Source of the DNA: Acidobacteriota bacterium
GTDB taxonomy: Bacteria; Acidobacteriota; Terriglobia; Bryobacterales; Bryobacteraceae
Reading direction: 5' to 3'
Length of the DNA stretch: 34,445 nt
NCBI GenBank assembly: GCA_016213725.1
Contig: JACQZS010000006.1
Location: 1-34,445 of the forward strand
In this document: one piece after another, positions 22,539-30,830 of the stretch
Position numbering within the stretch: the first letter of the stretch is position 1
Layout: each line of letters begins with the position of its first letter
The notes under the pieces: model-generated
The model's input: the letters and a program-made list of their open reading frames with translations, nothing else
What the model was told of the DNA's origin: nothing
The model's database searches: none
Translations under genes and position numbers: made by a program

Positions 22539-24276
22539 GGACCATGCCGAGATGGCGGTCGTCGCCGGGGGCCTGGAACTCTTTGTCGATGGTTAGGGTG
22601 ATGGTGGCGGTGGGGCCCGCGGGTTGCACTGGAGGGCTGGCGATGCGGAGCTTGTCGCCGGGTTTGACGGACTGGCGGGCGACTTCACGGCCGTCGAGGG
22701 AGAGGATGACGGTGCGGCCGGGGGCCTGGTCGGGGATATAGATATCGGCGGCTAATGGGGTAGCGCTGGGTGGGGACTTCAGGAGAAAGACAGCCTGGGG
22801 CCCCATCCAGCGCCATTCGCTGTTTTCGAGGGTGTAGACGCCGCTGACGAGCTGCCATTCGGTGTCTGGCACGGTCATGGGGAGCCAGGAGAGGGTGGGG
22901 GCGCGCTCAATGAGGACGGAGAGGGTGACGATGTCGATGGGGGTGGTGGAGAGATCGAAGGGGCGGAGGCCGAAGCCGACAGAGGAGTAGCCGGATTTGA
23001 CCCCGAGACCGATGATGCGGAAGGGGAGGCGTGAGGTGATTTCGCGGCGGAGCTGGGGGACGAGTTGGCCGCCGCCGGTGGTGAAGGGGATGCGCTCGGC
23101 GAGGGCGGAGTCGATCAGGTAGTCGCCGGGGCGGAGGACCTGGCCGCGCTGGAGGGGGATGGCGCCTTCTGATTCTGCGTAGTGGCGGAGGCCCCATTCG
23201 CCGTTGATCCAGACGCGATGGTGCTGGGTTCTCTGCAGGGCTTCACGGACGAAGTGGCGGTAGCCGTTCCAGTGGTCGTAGTTGGAGATGGCGAGGCCGA
23301 TGCCGAGGGCGAGCTGAAGGGCGAGGGCCGTGTAGAGGATGACGGGGCGGTTCTGGTAGTAGAGCGCGGTGAGGATGGCGAAGGGGGCGGCGAGGGGGAG
23401 GAGATAGCGGGCGGAGCCGGCGAAGAAGAGCACGAGAGCGGCGGCGAAGAAGACGGCGATCCAAGTTGTGAGGAACCAGTGGCGGCGGCGGAAGAGGGCC
23501 CAGAGTCCGAAGGGGGTGAGCATGACGGCGAGGTGGCCGGAGAGGGCGGCGGCGCTCTTGAGTTTGGCTTCGAGGCGCTGGAGTCCGTAGGTCTGGAAGT
23601 GCTGGTTGAGGACCTGGATGGGGAGGGTAGCGGAGGTGAGGCGTTCGAAGAGGAGCCAGGCGCCGATGGTGATGGGCGGGATGGCGAGGAGCCAGGCTTG
23701 GGATTTGAGGGTCTTTTCGCGGTACATCCACCAGCCGAGGATGGGAATGAGGACGACGCTTTGATAGGCCATGAGGGAGCAGATGGCGATGGCTGGGGCG
23801 GCGAGGAGGGTGCGGCCGGCGATGGTGAGAGAGAAAGAGAGGAGCCAGAAGGCGAGGAAGGGGAGATCGGCTTCGAGGGAGTTGGAGTTGACGACGAAGG
23901 CGGGGACGGCGCAGAAGAGGAGGGTGGCTTCGAGGGCTCGGGCTGGGACGAAGCGGCGGGCGAGGGCGAGGGTGGAAAGCGCCGCAATGACAGAAAGCAG
24001 GAAATACGCCGCGTGGTAGGGGATTTCCTTGATGTCTCCGGTGAGGGCGAGGAGTGAGGCGAGAAGCCAGGCGTTGCCGGGAGGGTGTGGGTGGCCGCGC
24101 ATGTCCATGGGGACGCCAAGGAAGACGTACTGCGCGTGATGGGGGTGGGCGGGGTCGACCTGGGCCCACTGGGCGGCGGAGAGGTAGTAGAAGTCGTCGC
24201 CCTGGATGGGGTGGTTGAGGAAGGGCGCGCGGAGGAGCGTGAGGAAGGCGACGACGATGAGGGCTTGCTTCAGCAA
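22507..24276 (-). CDS. Polytopic PMT/ArnT-like (GT39/GT83) glycosyltransferase
   Basis: 589 residues. Roughly nine to eleven hydrophobic helices occupy residues ~1-350; the first loop has PIQGDDFYYLSAAQWAQ, matching the acidic catalytic loop of GT-C enzymes, then GHPHPPGNAWLLA. The C-terminal ~230 residues are soluble (PFDLSTTPIDIVTLSVL ... VILSLDGREVARQSVKPGD) and probably periplasmic. Relatives transfer sugars from polyprenyl-phosphate donors to lipid A or proteins. The acceptor here is unknown. It is convergent with and overlaps the GT9 gene, and divergent from xseA with 63 bp between starts. Confidence 0.8.
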   Translation of the reverse strand: MLKQALIVVAFLTLLRAPFLNHPIQGDDFYYLSAAQWAQVDPAHPHHAQYVFLGVPMDMRGHPHPPGNAWLLASLLALTGDIKEIPYHAAYFLLSVIAALSTLALARRFVPARALEATLLFCAVPAFVVNSNSLEADLPFLAFWLLSFSLTIAGRTLLAAPAIAICSLMAYQSVVLIPILGWWMYREKTLKSQAWLLAIPPITIGAWLLFERLTSATLPIQVLNQHFQTYGLQRLEAKLKSAAALSGHLAVMLTPFGLWALFRRRHWFLTTWIAVFFAAALVLFFAGSARYLLPLAAPFAILTALYYQNRPVILYTALALQLALGIGLAISNYDHWNGYRHFVREALQRTQHHRVWINGEWGLRHYAESEGAIPLQRGQVLRPGDYLIDSALAERIPFTTGGGQLVPQLRREITSRLPFRIIGLGVKSGYSSVGFGLRPFDLSTTPIDIVTLSVLIERAPTLSWLPMTVPDTEWQLVSGVYTLENSEWRWMGPQAVFLLKSPPSATPLAADIYIPDQAPGRTVILSLDGREVARQSVKPGDKLRIASPPVQPAGPTATITLTIDKEFQAPGDDRHLGMVLIAAGFAPPQ

Positions 24277-24339
24277 GCTCCCAGTTTATGACGGGGGGCA
24301 TTTGCCGGGGGCGGCGTGATTTGAGAGGCTGGACGGGAG

Positions 24340-25677
24340 ATGGAACAGTTGACGTTTGGCGAGGAGCGGGCGGTGCATACGGTGACGAGCCTGACGGCGG
24401 CGATTCACCGGTTGATCTCGCTGAACTTTGAAGACGTGCGGGTGTCGGGAGAGATTTCGGGGTTCAAGGTTTGGTCTTCGGGGCACGCGTATTTCACGTT
24501 GAAAGACGCCGGGGCGCAGATCCGGTGCGTGATGTTCAAGAGCGCGCTGCGGTATTTGAAGTTTAAGCCGGGGGATGGGCTGGCGGTGACGGCGCGGGGA
24601 TCGGTGGAGGTGCGGCAGGAGCGGGGCGAGTATCAACTGCTGATCAGCTCGATGGAGCCGCAGGGGTTGGGCGCGCTGCAACTGGCGTTCGAACAGTTGA
24701 AGCGGAAGCTGGCGGAAGAGGGGCTGTTCGAGAACGAACGGAAGCGGGCGCTGCCTCCGTTCCCTAGGCGGATCGGGATTGTGACCTCGCCGAAGGGGGC
24801 GGTGATCCGGGACATGATTCATGTGCTGGGGCGGCGGTTTCCGGGGCTGCATATTCGGTTGTATCCGACGTTGGTGCAGGGTGAGGGGTCGGTGGAAGGG
24901 GTGTGCGAGGGGCTGCGGTATTTCAGCGAGTCGGGGTGGGCGGATGTGGTGATTGTGGGTCGGGGTGGGGGATCGCTCGAAGATTTGTGGACGTTCAACG
25001 AAGAGGCGGTGGCGCGGGCGATTGCGGAGTGCTCGGTGCCGGTGGTTTCGGCGGTTGGGCACGAGACCGATTTCACGATTGCGGATTTTGTGGCGGACTT
25101 GCGGGCGCCCACGCCTTCGGCGGCGGCGGAGGTGGTGGTGCCGAACCGGGCGGATTTGCTGGAGATGGTGCGGGTGGGGATGGTTCGTGTGGAGCGGGGG
25201 GCTCGGTATCATCTGGCGGCGGCGGGACGGCGGCTGCACGAGAAGGGGATCGACCGGGCGACGATGCTGGTGCGGCGGCAGGCGGGATTGGCCTGGCAGA
25301 AAGTGGATGAACTGGAGCAGAGATTGAGGCGGCTGGACCCGCGGGTGCGGTTGGCGGCGGCGCGGCAGAGGCTGGTGGAGGCGGAGCACGCGATGGGGCG
25401 GCTAGCGGGGGCCCGGGTGCGGGCTGCGGAGCTGAGGGTGGTTCAGTTGGGGGCGCGGAGTGAGAGTTTGGTGCGGGGGCGGGTTTCGGCTGTTGGTAGG
25501 AAGGTGGAGAGTTTGGCGGCGGGGTTGTCGGCTCTGAGTCCGGTGGCGGTTTTGGAGCGGGGGTATTCGGTTTTGAGTGTTGGGGAGAAAGTGGTGCGGG
25601 GGCCGGAGGATGCTCCGGTGGGGACGGAGGTGGAGGCGCGGTTGGCGAGGGGGAAGTTGCGCGCCAGGGTAATCTGA
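24340..25677 (+). CDS. xseA: Exodeoxyribonuclease VII large subunit
   Basis: 445 residues, the family's usual length. The N-terminal OB-fold (VRVSGEISGFKVWSSGHAYFTLKD) is followed by the catalytic core: RRIGIVTSPKGAVIRDMIHVL, VIVGRGGGSLEDLWTFNEE and AVGHETDFTIADFVADLRAPTPSAAAE. A long helical coiled-coil region and the C-terminal segment LERGYSVLSVGEKVV follow. The enzyme, with XseB, trims single-stranded DNA. xseB is not adjacent. The last ~143 codons are nearly duplicated 1,573 bp downstream. This copy ends ARVI-stop, whereas the downstream copy ends ARVTDVSG-stop, so the present C-terminus may have been supplied or altered by the duplication event. Confidence 0.95.
   Translation: MEQLTFGEERAVHTVTSLTAAIHRLISLNFEDVRVSGEISGFKVWSSGHAYFTLKDAGAQIRCVMFKSALRYLKFKPGDGLAVTARGSVEVRQERGEYQLLISSMEPQGLGALQLAFEQLKRKLAEEGLFENERKRALPPFPRRIGIVTSPKGAVIRDMIHVLGRRFPGLHIRLYPTLVQGEGSVEGVCEGLRYFSESGWADVVIVGRGGGSLEDLWTFNEEAVARAIAECSVPVVSAVGHETDFTIADFVADLRAPTPSAAAEVVVPNRADLLEMVRVGMVRVERGARYHLAAAGRRLHEKGIDRATMLVRRQAGLAWQKVDELEQRLRRLDPRVRLAAARQRLVEAEHAMGRLAGARVRAAELRVVQLGARSESLVRGRVSAVGRKVESLAAGLSALSPVAVLERGYSVLSVGEKVVRGPEDAPVGTEVEARLARGKLRARVI
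25241..25677 (+). repeat. xseA 3'-end direct repeat, copy 1 (in the intact gene)
   Basis: This stretch aligns without a gap to 26814-27250 at a constant offset of 1,573 bp, checked at both ends (25248/26821 and 25618/27191). The encoded segments differ at about 19 of 143 residues. Similarity stops abruptly just after the stop codon and fades upstream of about 25241. The two copies flank the lower-GC cargo region. Confidence 0.9.
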
Positions 25678-25987
25678 TTGCTCTGAGAGTGGAAATGCCC
25701 TTCAGCCATTGGCCGGTGCAATCGTGGACCCTTGCCGCATTGGCGCGTCAGCGGAGACAAGAGCGAAGCCAAGAGACTTTGCTCCTGCCGTGGTGGTATC
25801 AAAGGAGGCGTCTAGCAGATCATGAAGATTCTCGGGTGTTGCGCCGAATAGCCGCTGCTTATACGTTGGCATACAGTTAATGCCAATGTGACTAACTGGT
25901 GCATAGTTGCATCAGTGTTAGGACATTGACAGCGTAAGTGGCTCAGCCTAGTATAGAGCCTAGCTTGCAGTTGAAAGGAGTTTTCTT
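25678..25987. other. 310-bp non-coding leader of the inserted segment
   Basis: Directly after the xseA stop, base composition changes to lower GC with no G-excess. I see no convincing gene: a 63-codon frame at 25689-25880 lacks a clear ribosome site and any recognisable family. The region holds an inverted repeat TTGGCAT-N7-ATGCCAA (25866-25886), the direct repeat GCCTAG (25946-25951 and 25958-25963), and a sigma70-like promoter (25926-25954) in front of the cysteine-rich protein gene. Confidence 0.6.
25926..25954 (+). promoter_or_regulatory. Sigma70-like promoter of the cysteine-rich protein gene
   Basis: A perfect -35 TTGACA (25926-25931) is followed after exactly 17 nt by TAGTAT (25949-25954, four of six). 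Transcription would start near 25961, and GAAAGGAG (25973-25980) lies 7 nt before the GTG at 25988. This gives the inserted gene its own complete expression signals. Further upstream lies a 7-bp-arm inverted repeat that could be an operator. Confidence 0.55.
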
Positions 25988-26686
25988 GTGATAAATAGAT
26001 GTTCGCGTGCGATGTTTTTCGCCGCGCTGGCAATGGCGACGTGTGGGACATTGTGTGGACAAGTAGCCGGCTCGCGGCCTGAGAAATCGGTAGAGGGATA
26101 TTCCGGCAAGATTGAGATCTCCAGGAATCGGCTGAATTCAGCATTCAGCGTATTGATCGAGCACAACACAGCGCAGACTGGCGTTCCAACGGCATTTGTA
26201 TTGCAATACATAGCATCGTCAAGAGCGAATGAAGTTATCGATTGGAAGGGAAGTGGCCGGCTTTTGGTCTCAAATGGTCTCGTGGCGGTGGTTGGAGATG
26301 ATGGGTATCGAGGTCTCTTCATGTTTGAAAGCCGAGAAGTGCCCGCGTCCTTGGGGGGATTTTTCAAGAGGGATCAGGCGGTAGAGATTTACGGCATAGC
26401 CACCTATGGCCAGGCCTCACCATTGAGCGCGGCCCAACTTGCGATGCTGAAGTCGAATGGGACGTGCACCCGAGCAGTTAAGAGTGCAGGCTTCAGTACG
26501 ACTGGGACGTCGCCAGAGGTGCTGTTGAATGCTCCGGCCTGCGCGGGTACCAATTGCACATCAGGCGGAGAGGGGGCCTCATCGTGCAGTTCCGGATACC
26601 CTCTGAATTGCAGCGTTAGTTGCTCACAACCGAAGTACTCGGCTTGCTGCAACAACACCGTTGGTTGTACCTGCTGCACGAATTGA
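25988..26686 (+). CDS. Secreted protein with cysteine-rich C-terminus, function unknown
   Basis: 232 residues from a GTG with an excellent Shine-Dalgarno (GAAAGGAG, 7 nt). The N-terminus MINRCSRAMFFAALAMATCGTLCGQ is a signal peptide. Residues ~35-150 look globular and non-repetitive. The last ~75 residues hold about 11 cysteines, ending CSVSCSQPKYSACCNNTVGCTCCTN, which suggests a disulfide-rich or metal-binding tail. No known family is recognised. GC content and codon use differ from neighbours (many A/T-ending codons), and the gene sits between duplicated xseA ends, so it was probably acquired by transfer. It could be a surface or secreted effector, or a precursor cleaved near the tail; both are guesses. 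Confidence 0.75.
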   Translation: MINRCSRAMFFAALAMATCGTLCGQVAGSRPEKSVEGYSGKIEISRNRLNSAFSVLIEHNTAQTGVPTAFVLQYIASSRANEVIDWKGSGRLLVSNGLVAVVGDDGYRGLFMFESREVPASLGGFFKRDQAVEIYGIATYGQASPLSAAQLAMLKSNGTCTRAVKSAGFSTTGTSPEVLLNAPACAGTNCTSGGEGASSCSSGYPLNCSVSCSQPKYSACCNNTVGCTCCTN

Positions 26687-26714
26687 GCATTAGGCTATTC
26701 GGGGTGGAAAAGGT

Positions 26715-26733
26715 CGAATACGAGCGGTATTCG
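26715..26733. repeat. Hairpin-forming inverted repeat downstream of the cysteine-rich gene
   Basis: CGAATAC-GAGCG-GTATTCG forms a perfect 7-bp stem with a 5-nt loop, 29 nt after the cysteine-rich gene's stop. No run of T follows, so a Rho-independent terminator is doubtful, but transcript-end stabilisation or a Rho-dependent pause is possible. It lies within the inserted segment just before the second xseA copy. Confidence 0.4.
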
Positions 26734-26812
26734 TACAATGTCTGGCCGGGCGAGCATCAGTCCGCCGCTCCTTGCTACTGGCAAGTGAGTGACGGGCTGG
26801 TGCACTTTTTGT

Positions 26813-27262
26813 GACAAGAGGATAGACCGGGCGGCGATGCTGGTGCGGCGGCAGGCGGGGTTGGCCTGGCAGAAGGTGGATGAGTTGGAGCAGAGGTTGA
26901 GGCGGATGGATCCTCGGGTGCGGCTGACTGCTGTGCGGGAGAGGCTGGTGGAGGCGGAGCACGCGATGGGGCGGCTGGCGGGGGCTCGGGTGCGGGTGAC
27001 GGAGCTGAGGGTGGTTCAGTTGGAGGCGCGGAGTGAGAGTTTGGTGCGGGGGCGGGTTTCGGCCGTGAGTATGAGGGTGGAGCGGCTGGCGGCGGGGTTG
27101 TCGGCTTTGAGTCCGGTGGCGGTGTTGGAGCGGGGGTATTCGGTGTTGAGCGTTGGGGAGAATGTGGTGCGGGGTGTGGAGGACGCTCCGGTGGCGACGG
27201 AGGTGGAGGCAAGGTTGGCGAAGGGGCGGCTGCGGGCGCGGGTGACGGACGTGAGCGGATAG
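26813..27262 (+). pseudogene. xseA: Duplicated 3' fragment of xseA (direct-repeat copy 2)
   Basis: Encodes IDRAAMLVRRQAGLAWQKV through LERGYSVLSVGENVV to ARVTDVSG, matching the last ~143 residues of XseA at roughly 87% identity with no gaps. It lacks the OB-fold and catalytic core, so it cannot make exonuclease VII. The frame has stayed open, which may reflect recent origin, or selection on a coiled-coil/C-terminal piece made from an internal start such as ATG 26837. Neutral strand and codon signals match the intact gene rather than the insert. It is followed after 54 bp by the haem-kinase operon, so this may be the original xseA end. Confidence 0.88.
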
Positions 27263-27264
27263 CA

Positions 27265-27293
27265 GGGACACGCGCGGCGCAAAACAATATAAT
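27265..27293 (+). promoter_or_regulatory. Sigma70-like promoter of the haem-kinase operon
   Basis: GGGACA (27265-27270, four of six) is separated by exactly 17 nt from a perfect TATAAT (27288-27293). It begins 3 nt after the xseA-fragment stop and would start transcription near 27300, about 17 nt before the kinase ATG. A consensus -10 box is conspicuous in this GC-rich genome. It makes the three-gene kinase operon independent of xseA. Confidence 0.6.
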
Positions 27294-27316
27294 CAGAGCG
27301 GAAAGTCCGGTTACAT

Positions 27317-28933
27317 ATGCAGCTGGTGACGAAGCTGATGTTGGCGCTGGTCGGCATTGTGGTGCTGATCGCGGTGGCGTCGGGGATCACGATCTACAAG
27401 TCGGAAGAGCGGCAATTGCTGAATGTGGTGATTCAGGGCGCGGACCAGCTGTCGGGATCGATCAGCAGCGCGACGTGGCATGCGATGCTGGCGGACCGGC
27501 GGAGCGACGCGTACCAGGTGATGGAGACGATTGCGTACAAGCAGGGGATCGACCGGCTGCGGATGTATAACCGGGAGGGGGAGATCACGTTTTCGACGCG
27601 GCGCGCGGACTTGGGGCAGCGGCAGGATCCGAACAGCGCGCAGTGCAGGGGATGTCACGCACAGGGGCGGAGGCTGGAGAAGCTGTCGTTGCAGGATCGG
27701 GTGCGAGTGGCGGAGATGACGGACGGGCAGCGGCGGTTGTCGGTGATCACGCCGATTGCGAACGAGCCGCAGTGCAGCACGGGGGAGTGCCACGCGCATC
27801 CGAAGGAGATGCGGGTGCTGGGATTGCTGGAAGTGAGCCTGAAGTTGGAAGAGGTGGACCGGGAACTGCGGGAAATGCAGGAGCGGATTGCGCTGAGGGC
27901 GCTGGCGGAGATTGCGCTGATCTGCCCGATTATCTACTTCTTTGCGCGGCGGATGATCCGGGACCCGATTGAGTCTTTGATTCAGAGCGCGGTTTCGATT
28001 TCGCGGATGGACCTGGAGCGGCCGGTGGAGGTGCCGGCTCATGCGGGCGAGGTGACGGAGCTGGCGAAGAGTTTCGATCTGATGCGCGTGCGATTGAGAG
28101 ACGCGATGGCGGAGATCAATCAATTCACGCAGCGGCTGGAGACGAAGGTGGCGGAGCGGACGCAGGAGTTGAAGGCGGCGCATCAGAAGCTGATGCAGAC
28201 GGACCGGCTGGCGTCGCTGGGGCAGCTTTCGGCGAGTGTGGCGCACGAGATCAACAACCCGGTGGCGGGTGTGTTGAACCTGGCGATGCTGATGCAGAGG
28301 GTGTTGAAGGACGACGGGATTCCGCCGGAGCGGGTGAAGGACTACCGGCGGTACCTGTCGCAGATCGTGCATGAGACATCGAGGGTGGGGCGGATAGTGA
28401 GCGATCTGCTGTCGTTTTCGCGGCGGCCGAGCCCGCACCGCTCCGAGGCGGATTTGAATTCCGTGATTGCGCACACCGTTTCGCTGACCACGCACAAGTT
28501 GAAGCTGGCGGGGCTCGAGACGGAGCTGGAGCTGCAGGAGGGGCTGCCGGCGATTCTGTGCGACAAGTCGCAGATCCAGCAGGTGGTGTTGAACCTGGTT
28601 TTGAACGCAGCGGAGGCGATGCAGGGCAAGCAAGGCGGAAAGGTGCGAGTGACGAGCGGGCGCGGGGACGGGACGCATGTGTGGTTTGCGGTGAGCGATG
28701 AAGGGGAGGGGATTGCGCCGGAGGTGCTGCCGAGGATCTTCGATCCGTTCTTCACGACGAAGCCGGAGGGGAAGGGCGTGGGGCTGGGGTTGGCGGTGAC
28801 GTATGGGATTGTGCAGGCGCATGGGGGGGAGATCGATGTGGAGAGTGCGCGGGGCAAGGGCGCGAAGTTCGTGGTGAGGCTGCCGCTGAAGCCGCCGGAG
28901 GAGCGGGTTGCGGGTCAGGAGAGCGCGGGGTGA
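27317..28933 (+). CDS. Membrane sensor histidine kinase with c-type haem-binding periplasmic domain
   Basis: 538 residues. One N-terminal helix (LMLALVGIVVLIAVASGITIY), a periplasmic domain (~30-190), a second helix (~193-211), HAMP (~212-265), coiled coil, HisKA with H310 (LSASVAHEINNPVAGVLNL) and HATPase (LVLNAAEAM, DEGEGIAPEV, GKGVGLGLAVTYG). The periplasmic part contains CRGCH (110-114), a classical c-haem site, and a second CSTGECH (153-159) that fits the rarer CX4CH form. Such domains sense redox state, O2 or NO. The gene overlaps the archaemetzincin gene by GTGA, and the NtrC-type regulator two genes on is its likely partner. The expected phosphorelay is inferred from order. Confidence 0.92.
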   Translation: MQLVTKLMLALVGIVVLIAVASGITIYKSEERQLLNVVIQGADQLSGSISSATWHAMLADRRSDAYQVMETIAYKQGIDRLRMYNREGEITFSTRRADLGQRQDPNSAQCRGCHAQGRRLEKLSLQDRVRVAEMTDGQRRLSVITPIANEPQCSTGECHAHPKEMRVLGLLEVSLKLEEVDRELREMQERIALRALAEIALICPIIYFFARRMIRDPIESLIQSAVSISRMDLERPVEVPAHAGEVTELAKSFDLMRVRLRDAMAEINQFTQRLETKVAERTQELKAAHQKLMQTDRLASLGQLSASVAHEINNPVAGVLNLAMLMQRVLKDDGIPPERVKDYRRYLSQIVHETSRVGRIVSDLLSFSRRPSPHRSEADLNSVIAHTVSLTTHKLKLAGLETELELQEGLPAILCDKSQIQQVVLNLVLNAAEAMQGKQGGKVRVTSGRGDGTHVWFAVSDEGEGIAPEVLPRIFDPFFTTKPEGKGVGLGLAVTYGIVQAHGGEIDVESARGKGAKFVVRLPLKPPEERVAGQESAG

Positions 28934-29478
28934 CTGAGATTGCGCTGGCGCGGCTGGCAGGCGGGATGGAGCCGCCGGCGGCAGGAGTGATGGAAGAGAT
29001 GAGGCAGGCGCTGGAAGACGTCTTCGCGGCCCGGGTGCGAGTGGCGGAGGTGCGGGTGCGCGTGCCGGAGGCGAGCCTGGACGGGGCGCGCGGGCAGTAC
29101 AGCGCTCCGCTGGTGCTGAAGGCGCTGCTGGAGGGGACGGCGGGGATGGGAGAGAAGGTGCTGGGGGTGACGTCGGAGGATCTGTTCATTCCGATGTTGA
29201 GCTTTGTGTACGGACAGGCGCAGTTGGGGGGGCGGGGCGGAGTGGTTTCGCTGGCGAGATTGAAGCAGGAGTATTACGGGCTGCCGGGCGATGGAGAGTT
29301 GCTGGCGGCGCGGGCGAGAAAAGAAGCGGTGCACGAGGCGGGCCACCTGTTTGGCCTGGTGCACTGCGAACAGCCGGAGTGCGCGATGCGGTTATCGACG
29401 AACATCCGGCAGTTGGATTTGAAGGGCGATGCGCTGTGTCTGGGTTGCGCGGCCCTGGCGATGGAGCATGGACGATGA
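28930..29478 (+). CDS. Archaemetzincin-family zinc metalloprotease (AmzA-like)
   Basis: 182 residues. HEAGHLFGLVHC (H135, E136, H139, H145, C146), then CAMRLS (C151, M153) and CLGC (C170, C173) reproduce the archaemetzincin signature HExxHxxGxxHC-x4-CxM...CxxC, including the Met-turn and the extra structural-zinc cysteines. No signal peptide, so it is probably cytoplasmic. It is encoded between a sensor kinase and its response regulator with GTGA and ATGA overlaps on both sides. A proteolytic step in the signalling pathway is possible, but no substrate is known for bacterial members. Confidence 0.92.
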   Translation: MTEIALARLAGGMEPPAAGVMEEMRQALEDVFAARVRVAEVRVRVPEASLDGARGQYSAPLVLKALLEGTAGMGEKVLGVTSEDLFIPMLSFVYGQAQLGGRGGVVSLARLKQEYYGLPGDGELLAARARKEAVHEAGHLFGLVHCEQPECAMRLSTNIRQLDLKGDALCLGCAALAMEHGR

Positions 29479-30830
29479 AGATGAACTGGCAGATTCTGGT
29501 GGTGGACGACGAAGAGATCATGTGCGAGTCGATGGCGGCGTGGCTGCGGGAAGACGGGTATGCGGTGGACACGGCGTCGTCGGGGCGGGAAGCGATCGAG
29601 ATGGCGCGGCGGCAGGACTATGCGATCTATTTTGTCGATCTGAAGATGCCGGGGGGGATCGACGGGATCGAGACGCTGATGGAGGTGCGGCGGATCCGGC
29701 CGGAGGCGGCGATCATTATCATCACGGCATATGCGACGGTGGACACGGCGATTTCGGCGATGAAGGAGGGGGCGCAGGAGTACATCGTCAAGCCGTGCAA
29801 TCCGGAAGAGATTTCGTTGCTGGTCAGCCGGATCATCAAGGTGAAGAACCTGCAGCGGGAGAACGCGATTCTGCGCAAGAAGCTGGCGAAGCAGTACCAG
29901 TTCCACGACATCATCAGCAAGAACGCGCGGATGCAGGAGATTCTGACGCTGTGCCAGGAGGTGGCGAGCCTGAGGAGCACGGTGATGATCCGCGGGGAGA
30001 GCGGGACTGGGAAAGAGCTGGTGGCGCGGGCGGTGCATTTTTCGGGCGACCGGGCGCAGAAGCCGTTCGTGGCGGTGTCGTGCGCGGCGCTGGCGGAGAC
30101 GCTGCTGGAGAGCGAGCTGTTCGGGTATGAGAAGGGCGCGTTTACGGGGGCGGCGGAGCGGAAGAAGGGCAAGTTCGAGCTGGCGGACGGGGGGACGATC
30201 TTCCTGGATGAGATCGGGGACATCTCGCCGAAGCTGCAGGCGGACCTGCTGCGCGTGCGGCATGAGAGGTCGTTCGACCGGCTGGGGGGATCTGAAGAGG
30301 TGAAGGTGGACGTGCGGGTGATTGCGGCGACGCACAAGGATTTGCGGGCGGCGGTGGAGGATGGACATTTCCGCGAGGATTTGTTTTACAGGCTGAACGT
30401 GATCGAAGTGCAGTTGCCGCCGCTGCGCGAGCGGCGGGAGGATATTCCGCTGCTGGCGGGACACTTCCTGGACCGGATTTCGCGCGAGGTGGGGAAAGAA
30501 GTGGCGGCGATCTCCGATGGGGCGATGCGGATTCTGCTGGACCACGACTGGCCGGGGAACGTGCGGGAGCTGGAGAACGCGATGGAGCGGGCGATTGTGG
30601 CTTCCAAGGAAGGCGTGCTGGGGGAGGAGGACTTCCGGTTCCTGCAAGGGAATGGGAGCGGGCGGCAGTTCCGGGCTCCGGCGGCGATGACGCTGGCGGA
30701 GATGGAGAAGCTGATGATCGAGGCGACGCTGAGAAGGACGGGGGGCAATATCAAAGAGGCGGCGGCGTCGCTGGGGATCGACCGGTCGACGCTGTACGAG
30801 AAGTTGAAGAAGTTCGGGATTGAGCGGTAA
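29475..30830 (+). CDS. NtrC-family sigma54-dependent response regulator
   Basis: 451 residues. Receiver domain with D11/D12, phosphoacceptor D55 (FVDLKMPG) and K106; AAA+ domain with Walker A GESGTGKE (174-181), the sigma54-contacting GAFTGA (221-226) and TIFLDEIGD (Walker B); C-terminal Fis-type HTH (GGNIKEAAASLGIDRSTLYEKLKKFGI). All hallmarks are intact, so it should activate sigma54 promoters. The start at 29475 overlaps the archaemetzincin stop (ATGA); ATG 29481 is an alternative. It ends stop-to-stop with the convergent redox operon. That operon is a plausible target, but its promoter lies outside the window. Confidence 0.95.
   Translation: MKMNWQILVVDDEEIMCESMAAWLREDGYAVDTASSGREAIEMARRQDYAIYFVDLKMPGGIDGIETLMEVRRIRPEAAIIIITAYATVDTAISAMKEGAQEYIVKPCNPEEISLLVSRIIKVKNLQRENAILRKKLAKQYQFHDIISKNARMQEILTLCQEVASLRSTVMIRGESGTGKELVARAVHFSGDRAQKPFVAVSCAALAETLLESELFGYEKGAFTGAAERKKGKFELADGGTIFLDEIGDISPKLQADLLRVRHERSFDRLGGSEEVKVDVRVIAATHKDLRAAVEDGHFREDLFYRLNVIEVQLPPLRERREDIPLLAGHFLDRISREVGKEVAAISDGAMRILLDHDWPGNVRELENAMERAIVASKEGVLGEEDFRFLQGNGSGRQFRAPAAMTLAEMEKLMIEATLRRTGGNIKEAAASLGIDRSTLYEKLKKFGIER

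Noticed and set aside
25689-25880. Possible 63-codon gene after xseA
   Set aside because: No convincing ribosome site, no recognised family and no clear coding bias; described only as part of the non-coding leader.
26620-26814. 64-codon frame overlapping the cysteine-rich gene's end
   Set aside because: Overlaps a better-supported gene out of frame and spans the hairpin; no supporting signal.
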